Below, piece after piece: positions 27,196 to 34,759 of a stretch of 64,000 nt of DNA. Position 1 is the first letter of the stretch. Each line of letters begins with the position of its first letter. Location of the stretch: assembly GCA_937928575.1 (NCBI GenBank), contig CALFWW010000121.1, forward strand, positions 17,647-81,646, written 5' to 3'. The DNA comes from an uncultured Saprospiraceae bacterium (GTDB lineage Bacteria; Bacteroidota; Bacteroidia; Chitinophagales; Saprospiraceae). The notes under the pieces were generated by a model. It was given only the letters and a program-made list of their open reading frames with translations, had not been told where the DNA came from and searched no databases. Made by a program: the position numbers and the translations under genes.

Positions 27196-28368
27196 ATGAA
27201 TTTCCAAAAACTTACTTTATCATTCCTATTGAGTTGCATGTTTGCAATCTCGGTTTTTGCACAAGGTGGCGTTACTTTCAACAAAGATAGTTGGAAAGAA
27301 ATAATGGCAACCGCTGAAAGTGAAGAAAAGTTGATTTTTGTGGATGCTTACACTACTTGGTGTGGGCCTTGCAAAAAAATGACAAGAGATATCTTTCCAC
27401 TACATAATGTTGGTGAATTTTACAACAAAAATTTCATCAATGTGAAAATGGATATGGAACGTGGAGAAGGAGTAGCATTGGCTGAAAAGTATGATGTAAT
27501 TTTATATCCAACCTTATTATTTTTAGATGCTTCTGGTGAGATTATTCACAGAGCAGTAGGCTATCACAATGAGCAGGAATTTTTAGGAGTGGGAGAAGTG
27601 GCTTTAGATCCGAACAAAAGTTTGGCTGGAATGACGGCTAGTTATGAAGAAGGAAATCGTGAACCCAGTTTTCTTTACAAATATACAGTGGCAAGATTTG
27701 AAGCGCGAGATGGAAGTCATCCGGCAATTGCGGAAGAATATTTAGCAAGGCAAGAGGATTGGACGACCAATGATAATATGCAATTTGTCTACTCATTTGT
27801 GGAAGGTACAGATTCAAAAATGTTTGATTATATTTTAGATAATAAGAACGCATTTATTGAAAAATTCGGAGAAAAAGAAATCAATAGTAAGATTGAAAAC
27901 ATCGTCATGTCCCGTCTCAATAATCAAGATGATAAACCAGAATTAGAAGAAGTAGATGCATTGTTTGCAAAAGTAATGGGTGATCGTGCAGCTATTAATT
28001 CATCTGCTTATAGAATGACTTATCATCGTCAAAGAGGAAATCGGGAAGGCTACGCAGCCGCAGCAATCGAACATTATAAAAAATATAAGGATGAATTGTC
28101 TTTTGATGAGTTGAATGAAACGGCATGGACTTTTTATGAAGTAATTTCCGATAAGAAGTTATTGAAATGTGCAACTAAAATGTCAAAACAATCTATCAAA
28201 ATGGCGAACAACTATTATAACAATGATACTTTGGCGGCACTGTACTATAAAATGGGTAAGAAGTCTAAAGCATTAAAGCAAGCCAAAAAAGCAGTAAACA
28301 TTGCTGCTGCAAACAAAGAGGATCATTCTGCAACTGACCAATTAATTGAAGAAATAAAAGCGATGTAA
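27196..28368 (+). CDS. Secreted thioredoxin-fold protein with helical C-terminal region (2)
   Basis: About 390 residues, with the same domain order as the preceding gene: signal peptide ending 'ISVFAQ', thioredoxin active site 'WCGPCKKM', 'PTLLFLDASGEIIHRAVG', then a helical C-terminal region. Upstream TTG at 27187 would add three residues, but the ATG at 27196 gives a normal signal peptide and is preferred. The two paralogs have diverged strongly in the helical part, suggesting different partners. A strong terminator follows the stop codon. Confidence 0.85.
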   Translation: MNFQKLTLSFLLSCMFAISVFAQGGVTFNKDSWKEIMATAESEEKLIFVDAYTTWCGPCKKMTRDIFPLHNVGEFYNKNFINVKMDMERGEGVALAEKYDVILYPTLLFLDASGEIIHRAVGYHNEQEFLGVGEVALDPNKSLAGMTASYEEGNREPSFLYKYTVARFEARDGSHPAIAEEYLARQEDWTTNDNMQFVYSFVEGTDSKMFDYILDNKNAFIEKFGEKEINSKIENIVMSRLNNQDDKPELEEVDALFAKVMGDRAAINSSAYRMTYHRQRGNREGYAAAAIEHYKKYKDELSFDELNETAWTFYEVISDKKLLKCATKMSKQSIKMANNYYNNDTLAALYYKMGKKSKALKQAKKAVNIAAANKEDHSATDQLIEEIKAM

Positions 28369-28380
28369 TTCGTTTCAAAA

Positions 28381-28408
28381 AGCTCCGTTTCAACGGAGCT
28401 TTTTTTTT
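28381..28408 (+). terminator. Terminator of the thioredoxin-pair operon
   Basis: AGCTCCGTT (28381-28389) pairs with AACGGAGCT (28392-28400), followed by eight T residues. Confidence 0.9.
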
Positions 28409-28474
28409 GCCTGATAAATTGGAAGTTTGGTCTATCTTCGCAATCGGATATTGAAACACACGACACTACTTTTT

Positions 28475-29122
28475 ATGAAACACTCACTTTCGACGAACCT
28501 CAAAAATGAAGAATTTTGGAATGTTGTCACACACGGTCTTGGAGCATTGGCCAGTGTTGGAGCGCTGATCTACATGGTCCAATTAGGGATGAATAGCGAC
28601 TATGAATACGGAGCGATGGCTGTTGGTATTTTTGGAGCAAGTTTGGTTACCACTTATTCTGCATCTGCATTTTATCACCTATACACCTTCCTAAAAGGAC
28701 ATCGAAATTTGAAACTCAGAATCTTCGATCACATGACGATTTATTATCTGATTGCAGGTTCGTATACCCCCTTTGCTTTATTGTCCATGCCACCAGAGAA
28801 TGGTTGGTATCTTTTCAAATTGGGTTGGTTTCTCGCAATACTTGGTACTGTCTATAAAGCGATTTTTTTTGGCACAAGTGAATATTTATCAATCGCACTT
28901 TATGTTGTGATGGGCTGGTTAATATTGCTGGATTATCAAACATTTGTTGAATATTCAACGCCAGAAATGTTGTTTTACTTGAAAGCAGGAGGCGCAGCTT
29001 ATATGATTGGTATCATTTTCTATGCGAATGAGAAAATCTATTTCAATCATGTGATCTGGCACTTATTCGTAATGGCTGGAAGTGCTTTGCATGTAACTGC
29101 AGTGTTGACTTTGTTTAGATGA
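28475..29122 (+). CDS. Hemolysin III / PAQR family membrane protein
   Basis: 215 residues from the ATG at 28475; an upstream in-frame TTG at 28427 would begin only 19 bases after the previous terminator and is not needed. Seven membrane segments are visible. Conserved His and Asp residues lie in 'NVVTHGLGALASVGA', 'TYSASAFYHLYTF', 'FDHMTIYYLIAGSYTPF' and the C-terminal 'VIWHLFVMAGSALHV'. The fold is that of adiponectin/progesterone receptor-type hydrolases with a zinc site. Bacterial members have been linked to membrane-lipid homeostasis. True haemolytic function should not be assumed. Confidence 0.88.
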   Translation: MKHSLSTNLKNEEFWNVVTHGLGALASVGALIYMVQLGMNSDYEYGAMAVGIFGASLVTTYSASAFYHLYTFLKGHRNLKLRIFDHMTIYYLIAGSYTPFALLSMPPENGWYLFKLGWFLAILGTVYKAIFFGTSEYLSIALYVVMGWLILLDYQTFVEYSTPEMLFYLKAGGAAYMIGIIFYANEKIYFNHVIWHLFVMAGSALHVTAVLTLFR

Positions 29123-29152
29123 TAAGAAAATAAAATTCAAAACTAATTAGCA

Positions 29153-29917
29153 TTATAAATCAATCTCCAACAATACCGGACAATGGTCGGAATGTACGGC
29201 ATCATTCATATTACTCGCACTAATAATTTTATCTTCCAAATTTTCAGTAACACACTGATAGTCGATACGCCAGCCTTTATTTTTCTTACGTGCACCCATT
29301 CGATACGTCCACCAGCTAAATTCAATTTTTTCAGGATTCATAAAACGGAAGGTATCCGTAAATCCTAATTTCAAAAATTTATCCATCCAAGCTCGCTCTT
29401 CTTTTTTGAAACCAGAAGGTTCGTCTTTACGAGTCGGGTTGTGGATATCAAATTCTCCATGAGCAATGTTATAATCTCCGACAATGATTAGCTTAGGACG
29501 TTCGACTTTTACTTTTTTAATCCATCTTTTGAAATCGACCAAAAATTTCATTTTGAATGCTTGTCGCTCTTCACCACTACTACCTGATGGGAAATAGCAA
29601 TTCAATAATGACCAATCACCAAAATCTAATCTAAGGATTCGGCCTTCTTTGTCATATTTTTTAATGCCACAACCGACGACAACCTTATCTGGTTTTACTT
29701 TAGTCAAAGTAAGGACTCCACTATAACCCTTTTTCTCAGCCGAATGCCAGTACGCCGTATATCCTAGTTCCTCAAAAAGCTCATTTGGAAGATCCTCTGG
29801 TTGCGCCTTCGTTTCCTGGACACAGACAATATCATATTTTCCGTTCTTCACCCATTTCAACCAGTCTTTTTTGATCGCCGCGCGGATACCATTTAGATTA
29901 TAGGATACTATTTTCAT
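29153..29917 (-). CDS. xth: Exodeoxyribonuclease III
   Basis: 254 residues of the exonuclease/endonuclease/phosphatase fold. 'KIVSYNLNGIRAAIKK' opens the protein, the metal-binding Glu is in 'IVCVQETKAQ', and 'GDYNIAH' and the C-terminal 'DHCPVLLEI' with the catalytic His are present. 'NPTRKDEPSGFKKEERAW' is typical of the XthA branch. The enzyme has AP endonuclease and 3'-5' exonuclease activity in base excision repair. The gene is alone and convergent with the hemolysin III gene. Confidence 0.93.
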   Translation of the reverse strand: MKIVSYNLNGIRAAIKKDWLKWVKNGKYDIVCVQETKAQPEDLPNELFEELGYTAYWHSAEKKGYSGVLTLTKVKPDKVVVGCGIKKYDKEGRILRLDFGDWSLLNCYFPSGSSGEERQAFKMKFLVDFKRWIKKVKVERPKLIIVGDYNIAHGEFDIHNPTRKDEPSGFKKEERAWMDKFLKLGFTDTFRFMNPEKIEFSWWTYRMGARKKNKGWRIDYQCVTENLEDKIISASNMNDAVHSDHCPVLLEIDL

Positions 29918-29930
29918 TTTCTCATTTTTT

Positions 29931-30151
29931 GAATTAAAAATGTAAAATTAAAAATTTAAAATAGATCGAAATGACGTTTTCCAAACTCACGTATTATACA
30001 CGTATTCACGTATCACACACGTATCCACGTATTTAGATCAATTTATAATTTAAATTTTTCAATTTTTAATTCAAACACACCGCTTTGGTCTATTTTAAAT
30101 TTGAATCTTCGGTAGAAGATGAGAAACAAATTATTAATTTTTAATTCAAAC
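29931..30151. repeat. AT-rich repeat cluster with 19-bp CACGTAT tandem unit
   Basis: CACGTAT occurs five times, at 29988, 29999, 30007, 30018 and 30026. The spacing is 11-8-11-8, giving a 19-bp period. On both sides are AT-rich words that are partly inverted copies (29931-29967 against 30036-30073). AATTTTTAATTCAAAC is present twice as a direct repeat (30061-30076 and 30136-30151). This region precedes the lipid-cluster genes and could contain regulatory sites. No gene is seen in it. Confidence 0.6.
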
Positions 30152-30242
30152 CTTTGCTTTCAGCAATGTTTGTAACTCATCTGTAACTCCCATATCTCAT
30201 CTTTGTGTTATCATTTTCATCAAAAAGTAAATCATTTATAAA

Positions 30243-31097
30243 ATGGCTAAACCTACCAAGAATTTAAAAACGCTTAAAAAAGGAAGAGCAACTGCATTGA
30301 ACACTGTAAATGTTGTCAATACGAAAGCAATTGAATTAACAGAAGAATTAATTGAAGGTTCTGTAGCAACCGGTGTCAAGTACCAAAAATTGGCTGTTAA
30401 TGCGCTTAAGAAAACTGAGCCGATTATGGCAAAGAATGTTGATATAGCATTTGATACTGTTGAAGCATTATACGATCAGATGATTTCTGCAAATACGCGT
30501 TTGCAAAAATTATTCGGAATCCAAAAGACGGTCAAGAACGCCAAAGCAACTCTTTGGAATACTTATAAGTCAACGTCAAAGTTGGCAGAAAAAAATATGG
30601 ACGATGCAACCAACATCTTGAAAGCAGCTGCGAACGAGATCGAAGAAAGCATGGAAGTAATCACAGAGAAAATTAAGCAAGGTGCCAAAACTGCTGAAAA
30701 GCAAATCAAAGCAACTGCTGAACTTGTAACAGATGCTGCTGCTTCTACAGTGAAAGCTCCAAAATCGAAGAAATCTAAAAAAGCAAAAAAGGCTACTAAG
30801 AAAGCAATGAAAGCTACCGCTGCAAAAGCAAAGAAAGTTGCAAAAAAAGCTAGCAAGAAAGTGGTAAAAGCAAAGCCATCTGCAAAGAAAACGGCTAGAA
30901 AAGCAACTAAGCGCGTAAAGCCAGTAGCAAAGAAGACGGTAAGAAAAGCGACACCTAAAAGAACCACAAAAGTAGCTGAAAAATTTGAAGATACTGTCAC
31001 TGTTATCACTTCAAAAAGAGCAGCAGCAGCAAAGCGTGCAAACACTACTACGAAAAGAGCTACTAAAACTACTCGTAAGCGTGTTGCTAAGAAGTAA
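30243..31097 (+). CDS. Phasin-like protein with histone H1-like Lys/Ala-rich tail
   Basis: 284 residues in two parts. Residues 1 to about 165 are alpha-helical and amphipathic with phasin character ('YQKLAVNALKKTEPIMAKNVDIAFDTVEALYDQ' in parts). Residues from about 168 to the end are a very basic Lys/Ala/Thr-rich tail made of KKAxKK and AKKxxRKA motifs, as in histone H1-like proteins. The same layout is known in PhaF of Pseudomonas and PhaM of Ralstonia, where a phasin part coats storage granules and the tail binds DNA to share granules between daughter cells. Here no PHA synthase is adjacent; instead a small phasin-like gene, a lipase-like gene and a WS/DGAT gene follow. The granule would then be a wax ester or triacylglycerol body. 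The granule role is inferred. Confidence 0.65.
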   Translation: MAKPTKNLKTLKKGRATALNTVNVVNTKAIELTEELIEGSVATGVKYQKLAVNALKKTEPIMAKNVDIAFDTVEALYDQMISANTRLQKLFGIQKTVKNAKATLWNTYKSTSKLAEKNMDDATNILKAAANEIEESMEVITEKIKQGAKTAEKQIKATAELVTDAAASTVKAPKSKKSKKAKKATKKAMKATAAKAKKVAKKASKKVVKAKPSAKKTARKATKRVKPVAKKTVRKATPKRTTKVAEKFEDTVTVITSKRAAAAKRANTTTKRATKTTRKRVAKK

Positions 31098-31144
31098 TTT
31101 CCAAGTTCTTATTTTTTTCAAAAACAATTAAAAGTTAAAATATA

Positions 31145-31429
31145 ATGGCTAAGTCTAAAACAGCTAAAACTAAAAAAGCAATTTTAAACGTTGACCTCAA
31201 ATCAACAGCTAAAAACTTAAACAACTTTGCATTTGAAACTACAGAAGTAGTCGTAGATGAGATCATCGAAAAAAGTGCACAGTGGCAAAAAGTGGCTGAC
31301 AAAGCAATCAAAGCTGGTTTGAAATTATCTGCCAATCAACAAGACCTTACTTTCAAAGCATTGGAAACGATGAAAGGTCAATTGAAAGATAGCTCAAAAA
31401 GATTCAAGGGTTTATTTAGCAAAAACTAA
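31145..31429 (+). CDS. Small phasin-like protein
   Basis: 94 residues, entirely helical, basic at both ends, with a central part 'NNFAFETTEVVVDEIIEKSAQWQKVADKAI' resembling the first half of the upstream phasin-like protein. Both start 'MAK' with many Lys and Thr residues, and both contain 'QWQK' or 'KYQK' followed by an 'A.KA' helix. It is best seen as a short paralog lacking the DNA-binding tail. It begins 47 bases after the longer gene and is followed by a hairpin terminator. It would be a granule-surface protein if the cluster makes lipid bodies. Confidence 0.6.
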   Translation: MAKSKTAKTKKAILNVDLKSTAKNLNNFAFETTEVVVDEIIEKSAQWQKVADKAIKAGLKLSANQQDLTFKALETMKGQLKDSSKRFKGLFSKN

Positions 31430-31460
31430 ATCAGAAACCTGAAATTATCATCAAATGAAA

Positions 31461-31492
31461 GCCGCAGTAATCGCATTGTCGAATACTTCGGC
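31461..31492 (+). terminator. Hairpin terminator after the small phasin-like gene
   Basis: A 13-position stem from 31461-31473 and 31480-31492 (GCCG...CGGC, two internal mismatches) with a six-base loop, followed by TTTCC. The rest of the gap up to 31732 is AT-rich and shows no gene. Confidence 0.55.
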
Positions 31493-31732
31493 TTTCCGTA
31501 TTTATACATTGTTTATCGAGATTACACGGATTAAATATTATAAAACCGACGTTTTCAAAAATAGGACATAGAAGTGAATGTTAAAGATAGAGGGAACAGA
31601 AGTGCTATTTTCGAGTTAACGTAATGTGTAATCCTATAAAAAATTACCCTTTTATTGATAAGTGCATTTTGGTACTGTTTTAATAAATGAGTAATTTAGA
31701 CTAGCAATAATCACCACATAAAGATTAAAGAT

Positions 31733-32518
31733 TTGGCGAAGAAGGAGCAAAAAACTGGAGACGTTAAAAGGCCCAATATTTTTTGGGCAGCAACGGAAGG
31801 TATAAGAGCTGTTGTCGAATTAGGAGCTTACGTGCCTTATCAGTTTCTAAATAGAATTCCAGAAGATGGTGATGGACATCCGGTTTTAATCTTGCCAGGC
31901 TTCATGGCGAGTGATTTATCGACGATTCCACTTCGGAATTTTATCCACAAATTAGGTTACAAAGTTTACGGTTGGGGAGAAGGAAGAAACTACGCAAGTG
32001 AAGAGTATGTAGATTTATTGTTGGATAAGCTGGATATGATCTATCGGAAACACGGTGTTAGAATTAGCATTATTGGTTGGAGCTTGGGTGGGATTTATGC
32101 GAGACAATTAGCAAAAGCGAAACCACATAAAGTCAGACAAGTGATTACGTTAGGTTCGCCATTCAGAGGTGTGACCAAAGCGAATAATGCAAAGTGGATG
32201 TATGATTTATTAATGAGAGGTACTGGTCAAACGAAATTGAAAAAAGAGTTGATTGAAGATATACCGAATCCTGCTCCGGTACCAACAACAGCGATTTATT
32301 CAAAAGAAGATGGAGTCGTTCCATGGAAACTTTGTATGGAACAAGAAGAAAATTTAATCCATCAAAATATCCAAGTAAGAGGTTCTCATTTTGGATTAGG
32401 AGTCAACCCTGCCGTTTTGAAAATAATCGCCAATCGGTTGCCTTTTAGTCAAGAAAATTGGCAAAGATTTGAACCTGAAGGATTATTGGAAGATGTGATA
32501 TTATATCCTTCCACCTGA
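31733..32518 (+). CDS. Alpha/beta hydrolase, lipase-like
   Basis: 261 residues from a TTG start. After a short N-terminal helix the fold opens with 'HPVLILPGFMASDLST', giving the oxyanion region. The nucleophile elbow is 'GWSLGG' (Ser), the acid is in 'SKEDGVVPW' and the His is in 'RGSHFGLGVNP', a full catalytic triad. There is no signal peptide, so it is cytoplasmic or membrane-associated. It stands 52 bases before the WS/DGAT gene, which suggests a role in mobilising or editing acyl esters. An acyltransferase or esterase role is also possible. The triad is clear, the substrate is inferred. Confidence 0.82.
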   Translation: MAKKEQKTGDVKRPNIFWAATEGIRAVVELGAYVPYQFLNRIPEDGDGHPVLILPGFMASDLSTIPLRNFIHKLGYKVYGWGEGRNYASEEYVDLLLDKLDMIYRKHGVRISIIGWSLGGIYARQLAKAKPHKVRQVITLGSPFRGVTKANNAKWMYDLLMRGTGQTKLKKELIEDIPNPAPVPTTAIYSKEDGVVPWKLCMEQEENLIHQNIQVRGSHFGLGVNPAVLKIIANRLPFSQENWQRFEPEGLLEDVILYPST

Positions 32519-32570
32519 TAAAACTTTTTCACAAAGCGCTCGTTTTAAAATAAGATAAAAACTACCCATC

Positions 32571-34397
32571 TTGATAAAAAATATTTTAAACCAATTTGAT
32601 CTTCCTGATGTGGAATCTGTAACTGGAATGGATGCCACTTTTTTATACGCAGAAACACCTACAAGCCCAATGCATGTCGGTGGTTTGGTAATTATAGAAG
32701 GGGATTTAAAATATGAGACCTTCAAAGAAATTATCCGTTCCAGGATTCACCATATTCCAAAATTAAGAAAACGATTAATGTCCATTCCGATGAGTGTGGA
32801 TTATCCATATTGGGTAGATGATCCGGATTTCGATTTGGATCTACACTTACATCATGTGGCACTACCAAAACCAGGTGGCTGGAAAGAATTAAGGAAAATG
32901 ACATCGAAAAGATTTAGTCAACCACTAGATCGTTCAAGACCATTATGGGAATTCACATTTGTCGAAGGGTTGGATACTTTGAGATTGGTGAAGCCAGGTG
33001 CGATTGCTGTAATTTCAAAAATTCATCATGTCGCTATTGATGGGATGGCTGGCGCAGGAATCTTAGGCATCTTATTCGATATGACTCCTGACACTAAAAA
33101 AATTCCAGAACCAAAACCATGGAAACCTCAACCATTACCAAATCTTACCGCGCTCATTGCAAAGAGTAGTGCAAGTTTTGCAAAGACTCCTTTGAAGTTT
33201 CCAAAAATTATAAAGGATACACTGACCGCTACGCTGAAGACTGGTTTTCTAACAAGAGCTCAACATTTAGATTTACCAACGGCTCCTTTCTCTGCACCAC
33301 ATACACCACTCAATGGAATTATTTCTGCCAAAAGAAGATGGAACACCACTTTGTTGGAATTGGACCGAGTTAAGAAGTTGAAAAACGTAATGGGTACCAC
33401 CGTAAATGATGTGCTATTAGCAATCTGTGCGGGTGCTTTACGAAGATATTTGGAAGAAAAGGGAAAGTTGCCGCGAAAGCCTTTGGTGGCGATGGTACCT
33501 GTCTCCACCAGGAAACAAGAAGACAAAAAAGACGGAAATCGTTTGTCTGCAATGTTGGTACAATTAGCAACGGATATTGAAGACCCGATTGAAAGACTGG
33601 AAGCCATCCACGAAAATGCGGTGCGAGGAAAAACGTATCAAGGAGCGATGGGAGCAGAGACTTTAGCAGATTTGGCATCAGCGGTTCCATTTGGTTTTGC
33701 CAATCAGGCAGCTCAATTGTACTCTCGATATAATTTGGCCAAGTTGCACAATCCAGTTTTCAATGTTGTAATTACCAACGTACCAGGACCACCAATGCCG
33801 ATCTACTTGCATGGACACAAACTTCATTCTATCGCAGGAATGGCACCAATCATTGATGGGATGGGATTGATCATTACCATCTTAAGTTATGATGGTAAAA
33901 TCACAATCAGCCCGACTTCAGATGCGAAGTCAATGCCAGATATCAATACCTTTTCAGAGTATATTTTAGAGTCTGCTAATGAATTGGAAAAACTCGTTTT
34001 AAAATACGAGAAAGAAAAAGGCAAGAAGAAAGTTCGCAAAAAAGCACCCAAGAAAGCGGAATCGGACAAGTTCTTTTTACACATCAAAAAGTATTTGAAA
34101 GAAAATCCAAAATTTATCAAAAAGCCAGCCGGCATTTATCAGTTTTATGTCAAAGGACCAGCACCAGCAGATTGGGTGGTCAATTTAGATCGTCAACCTC
34201 CAATGATCAAACGTGGTCGTCAAAAGACTTTCGATATGTCATTGACCATTCAAGATAAACACTTGATGAAAATCGCGACAGGAAAATTGGATATCGCAAC
34301 CGCATTTATTCAAGGAAGAATTTCCGTTACTGGTGATAAAGCAAAGGCGATGAAGTTGGGAAGTATTTTGAATAAGTTGCCTAAGTATGAAGGGTGA
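32571..34397 (+). CDS. Wax ester synthase/diacylglycerol acyltransferase fused to SCP2 domain
   Basis: 608 residues from a TTG start at 32571. Residues 15 to about 470 are a WS/DGAT (condensation-type) acyltransferase with the catalytic motif 'HHVAIDG' (152-158), 'PLDRSRPLWEF', 'VNDVLLAICAGALRRYL' and 'NVVITNVPGPP'. It esterifies fatty alcohols or diacylglycerol with acyl-CoA to form wax esters or triacylglycerol. A Lys-rich linker (about 478-497) leads to a C-terminal SCP2 sterol-carrier-like domain (498-608) with 'FDMSLTIQDKHLMKIATGKL'. SCP2 domains bind lipids, so the fusion may hold the acyl substrate or product. Neighbours are two phasin-like genes and a lipase-like gene. A broken copy of its last codons is found at 35816-35896. 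Which acceptor it uses cannot be told. Confidence 0.9.
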   Translation: MIKNILNQFDLPDVESVTGMDATFLYAETPTSPMHVGGLVIIEGDLKYETFKEIIRSRIHHIPKLRKRLMSIPMSVDYPYWVDDPDFDLDLHLHHVALPKPGGWKELRKMTSKRFSQPLDRSRPLWEFTFVEGLDTLRLVKPGAIAVISKIHHVAIDGMAGAGILGILFDMTPDTKKIPEPKPWKPQPLPNLTALIAKSSASFAKTPLKFPKIIKDTLTATLKTGFLTRAQHLDLPTAPFSAPHTPLNGIISAKRRWNTTLLELDRVKKLKNVMGTTVNDVLLAICAGALRRYLEEKGKLPRKPLVAMVPVSTRKQEDKKDGNRLSAMLVQLATDIEDPIERLEAIHENAVRGKTYQGAMGAETLADLASAVPFGFANQAAQLYSRYNLAKLHNPVFNVVITNVPGPPMPIYLHGHKLHSIAGMAPIIDGMGLIITILSYDGKITISPTSDAKSMPDINTFSEYILESANELEKLVLKYEKEKGKKKVRKKAPKKAESDKFFLHIKKYLKENPKFIKKPAGIYQFYVKGPAPADWVVNLDRQPPMIKRGRQKTFDMSLTIQDKHLMKIATGKLDIATAFIQGRISVTGDKAKAMKLGSILNKLPKYEG

Positions 34398-34441
34398 AAT
34401 TTATAACCGCTATTATATAATACACTGTATAAGTTGAAAAA

Positions 34442-34640
34442 AACCTCCCGGATGCATAATAAAATTGCTTGTCATCCTGAGCTTTGGCTTTGCCAAGATG
34501 CCGAAGGATCAAGCAATTTCTCAGTTTTCCAATTTCGACCTTGTGGAGAAATCTAATTACAAACAGTGTCGAAATTTTTCTGCTTCAACCTTCCTTGATT
34601 TTTGGACATCTTCGCCACAGCGAAAGCTCAACGTGACAAG
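34442..34640 (+). repeat. Dispersed repeat of the 'TTGTCATCCTGAGC' type, copy C
   Basis: 34442-34572 is homologous, in opposite orientation, to 44034-44169. Shared words are ACCTCCC, ATAAAATTGCTTGTCATCC, GCCGAAGGATCAAGCAA and GACCTTGTGGAGAAATC. A second, degenerate part to about 34640 is partly inverted, with an exact CTTCCTTG/CAAGGAAG pair. A GC-rich GCCGGCAGGCAGGC word follows near 34690. The element is non-coding and is of a kind seen in intergenic DNA of Bacteroidota. The rest of the gap up to 34759 shows nothing. Confidence 0.75.
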
Positions 34641-34759
34641 GAAGACTGATCAAAATCTAACAAACAAGATGTGTATAAACGGTAGCTTTGCCGGCAGGCA
34701 GGCGCTGATATCGATAAATTTTTCTTATTGAATACCGCCATTTTAGGATTCAATTTGTA

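Noticed and set aside
28427..28474. Upstream TTG start for the hemolysin III gene
   Set aside because: It would begin only 19 bases after a terminator T run and add a non-conserved stretch; the ATG at 28475 gives the normal family length.
29988..30032. CRISPR array
   Set aside because: The repeat unit is 7 bases with 1-4 base gaps, far too short for repeats and spacers, and no cas gene is near.
30563..31045. Long minus-strand open frame of 160 codons opposite the phasin/histone-like gene
   Set aside because: It is the reverse complement of a Lys/Ala/Thr-rich coding sequence, which automatically gives a Phe/Ala/Val-rich open frame. There is no independent start context.
34679..34710. GC-rich GCCGGCAGGCAGGC word as an attachment or origin site
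   Set aside because: It is a short isolated palindrome-like word next to repeat copy C, with no partner site or gene that would support such a role.
34465..34731. 88-codon plus-strand frame
   Set aside because: It translates the dispersed repeat. A similar peptide arises from the other copy at 44031-44231, so the likeness is due to repeat DNA and not to a gene.
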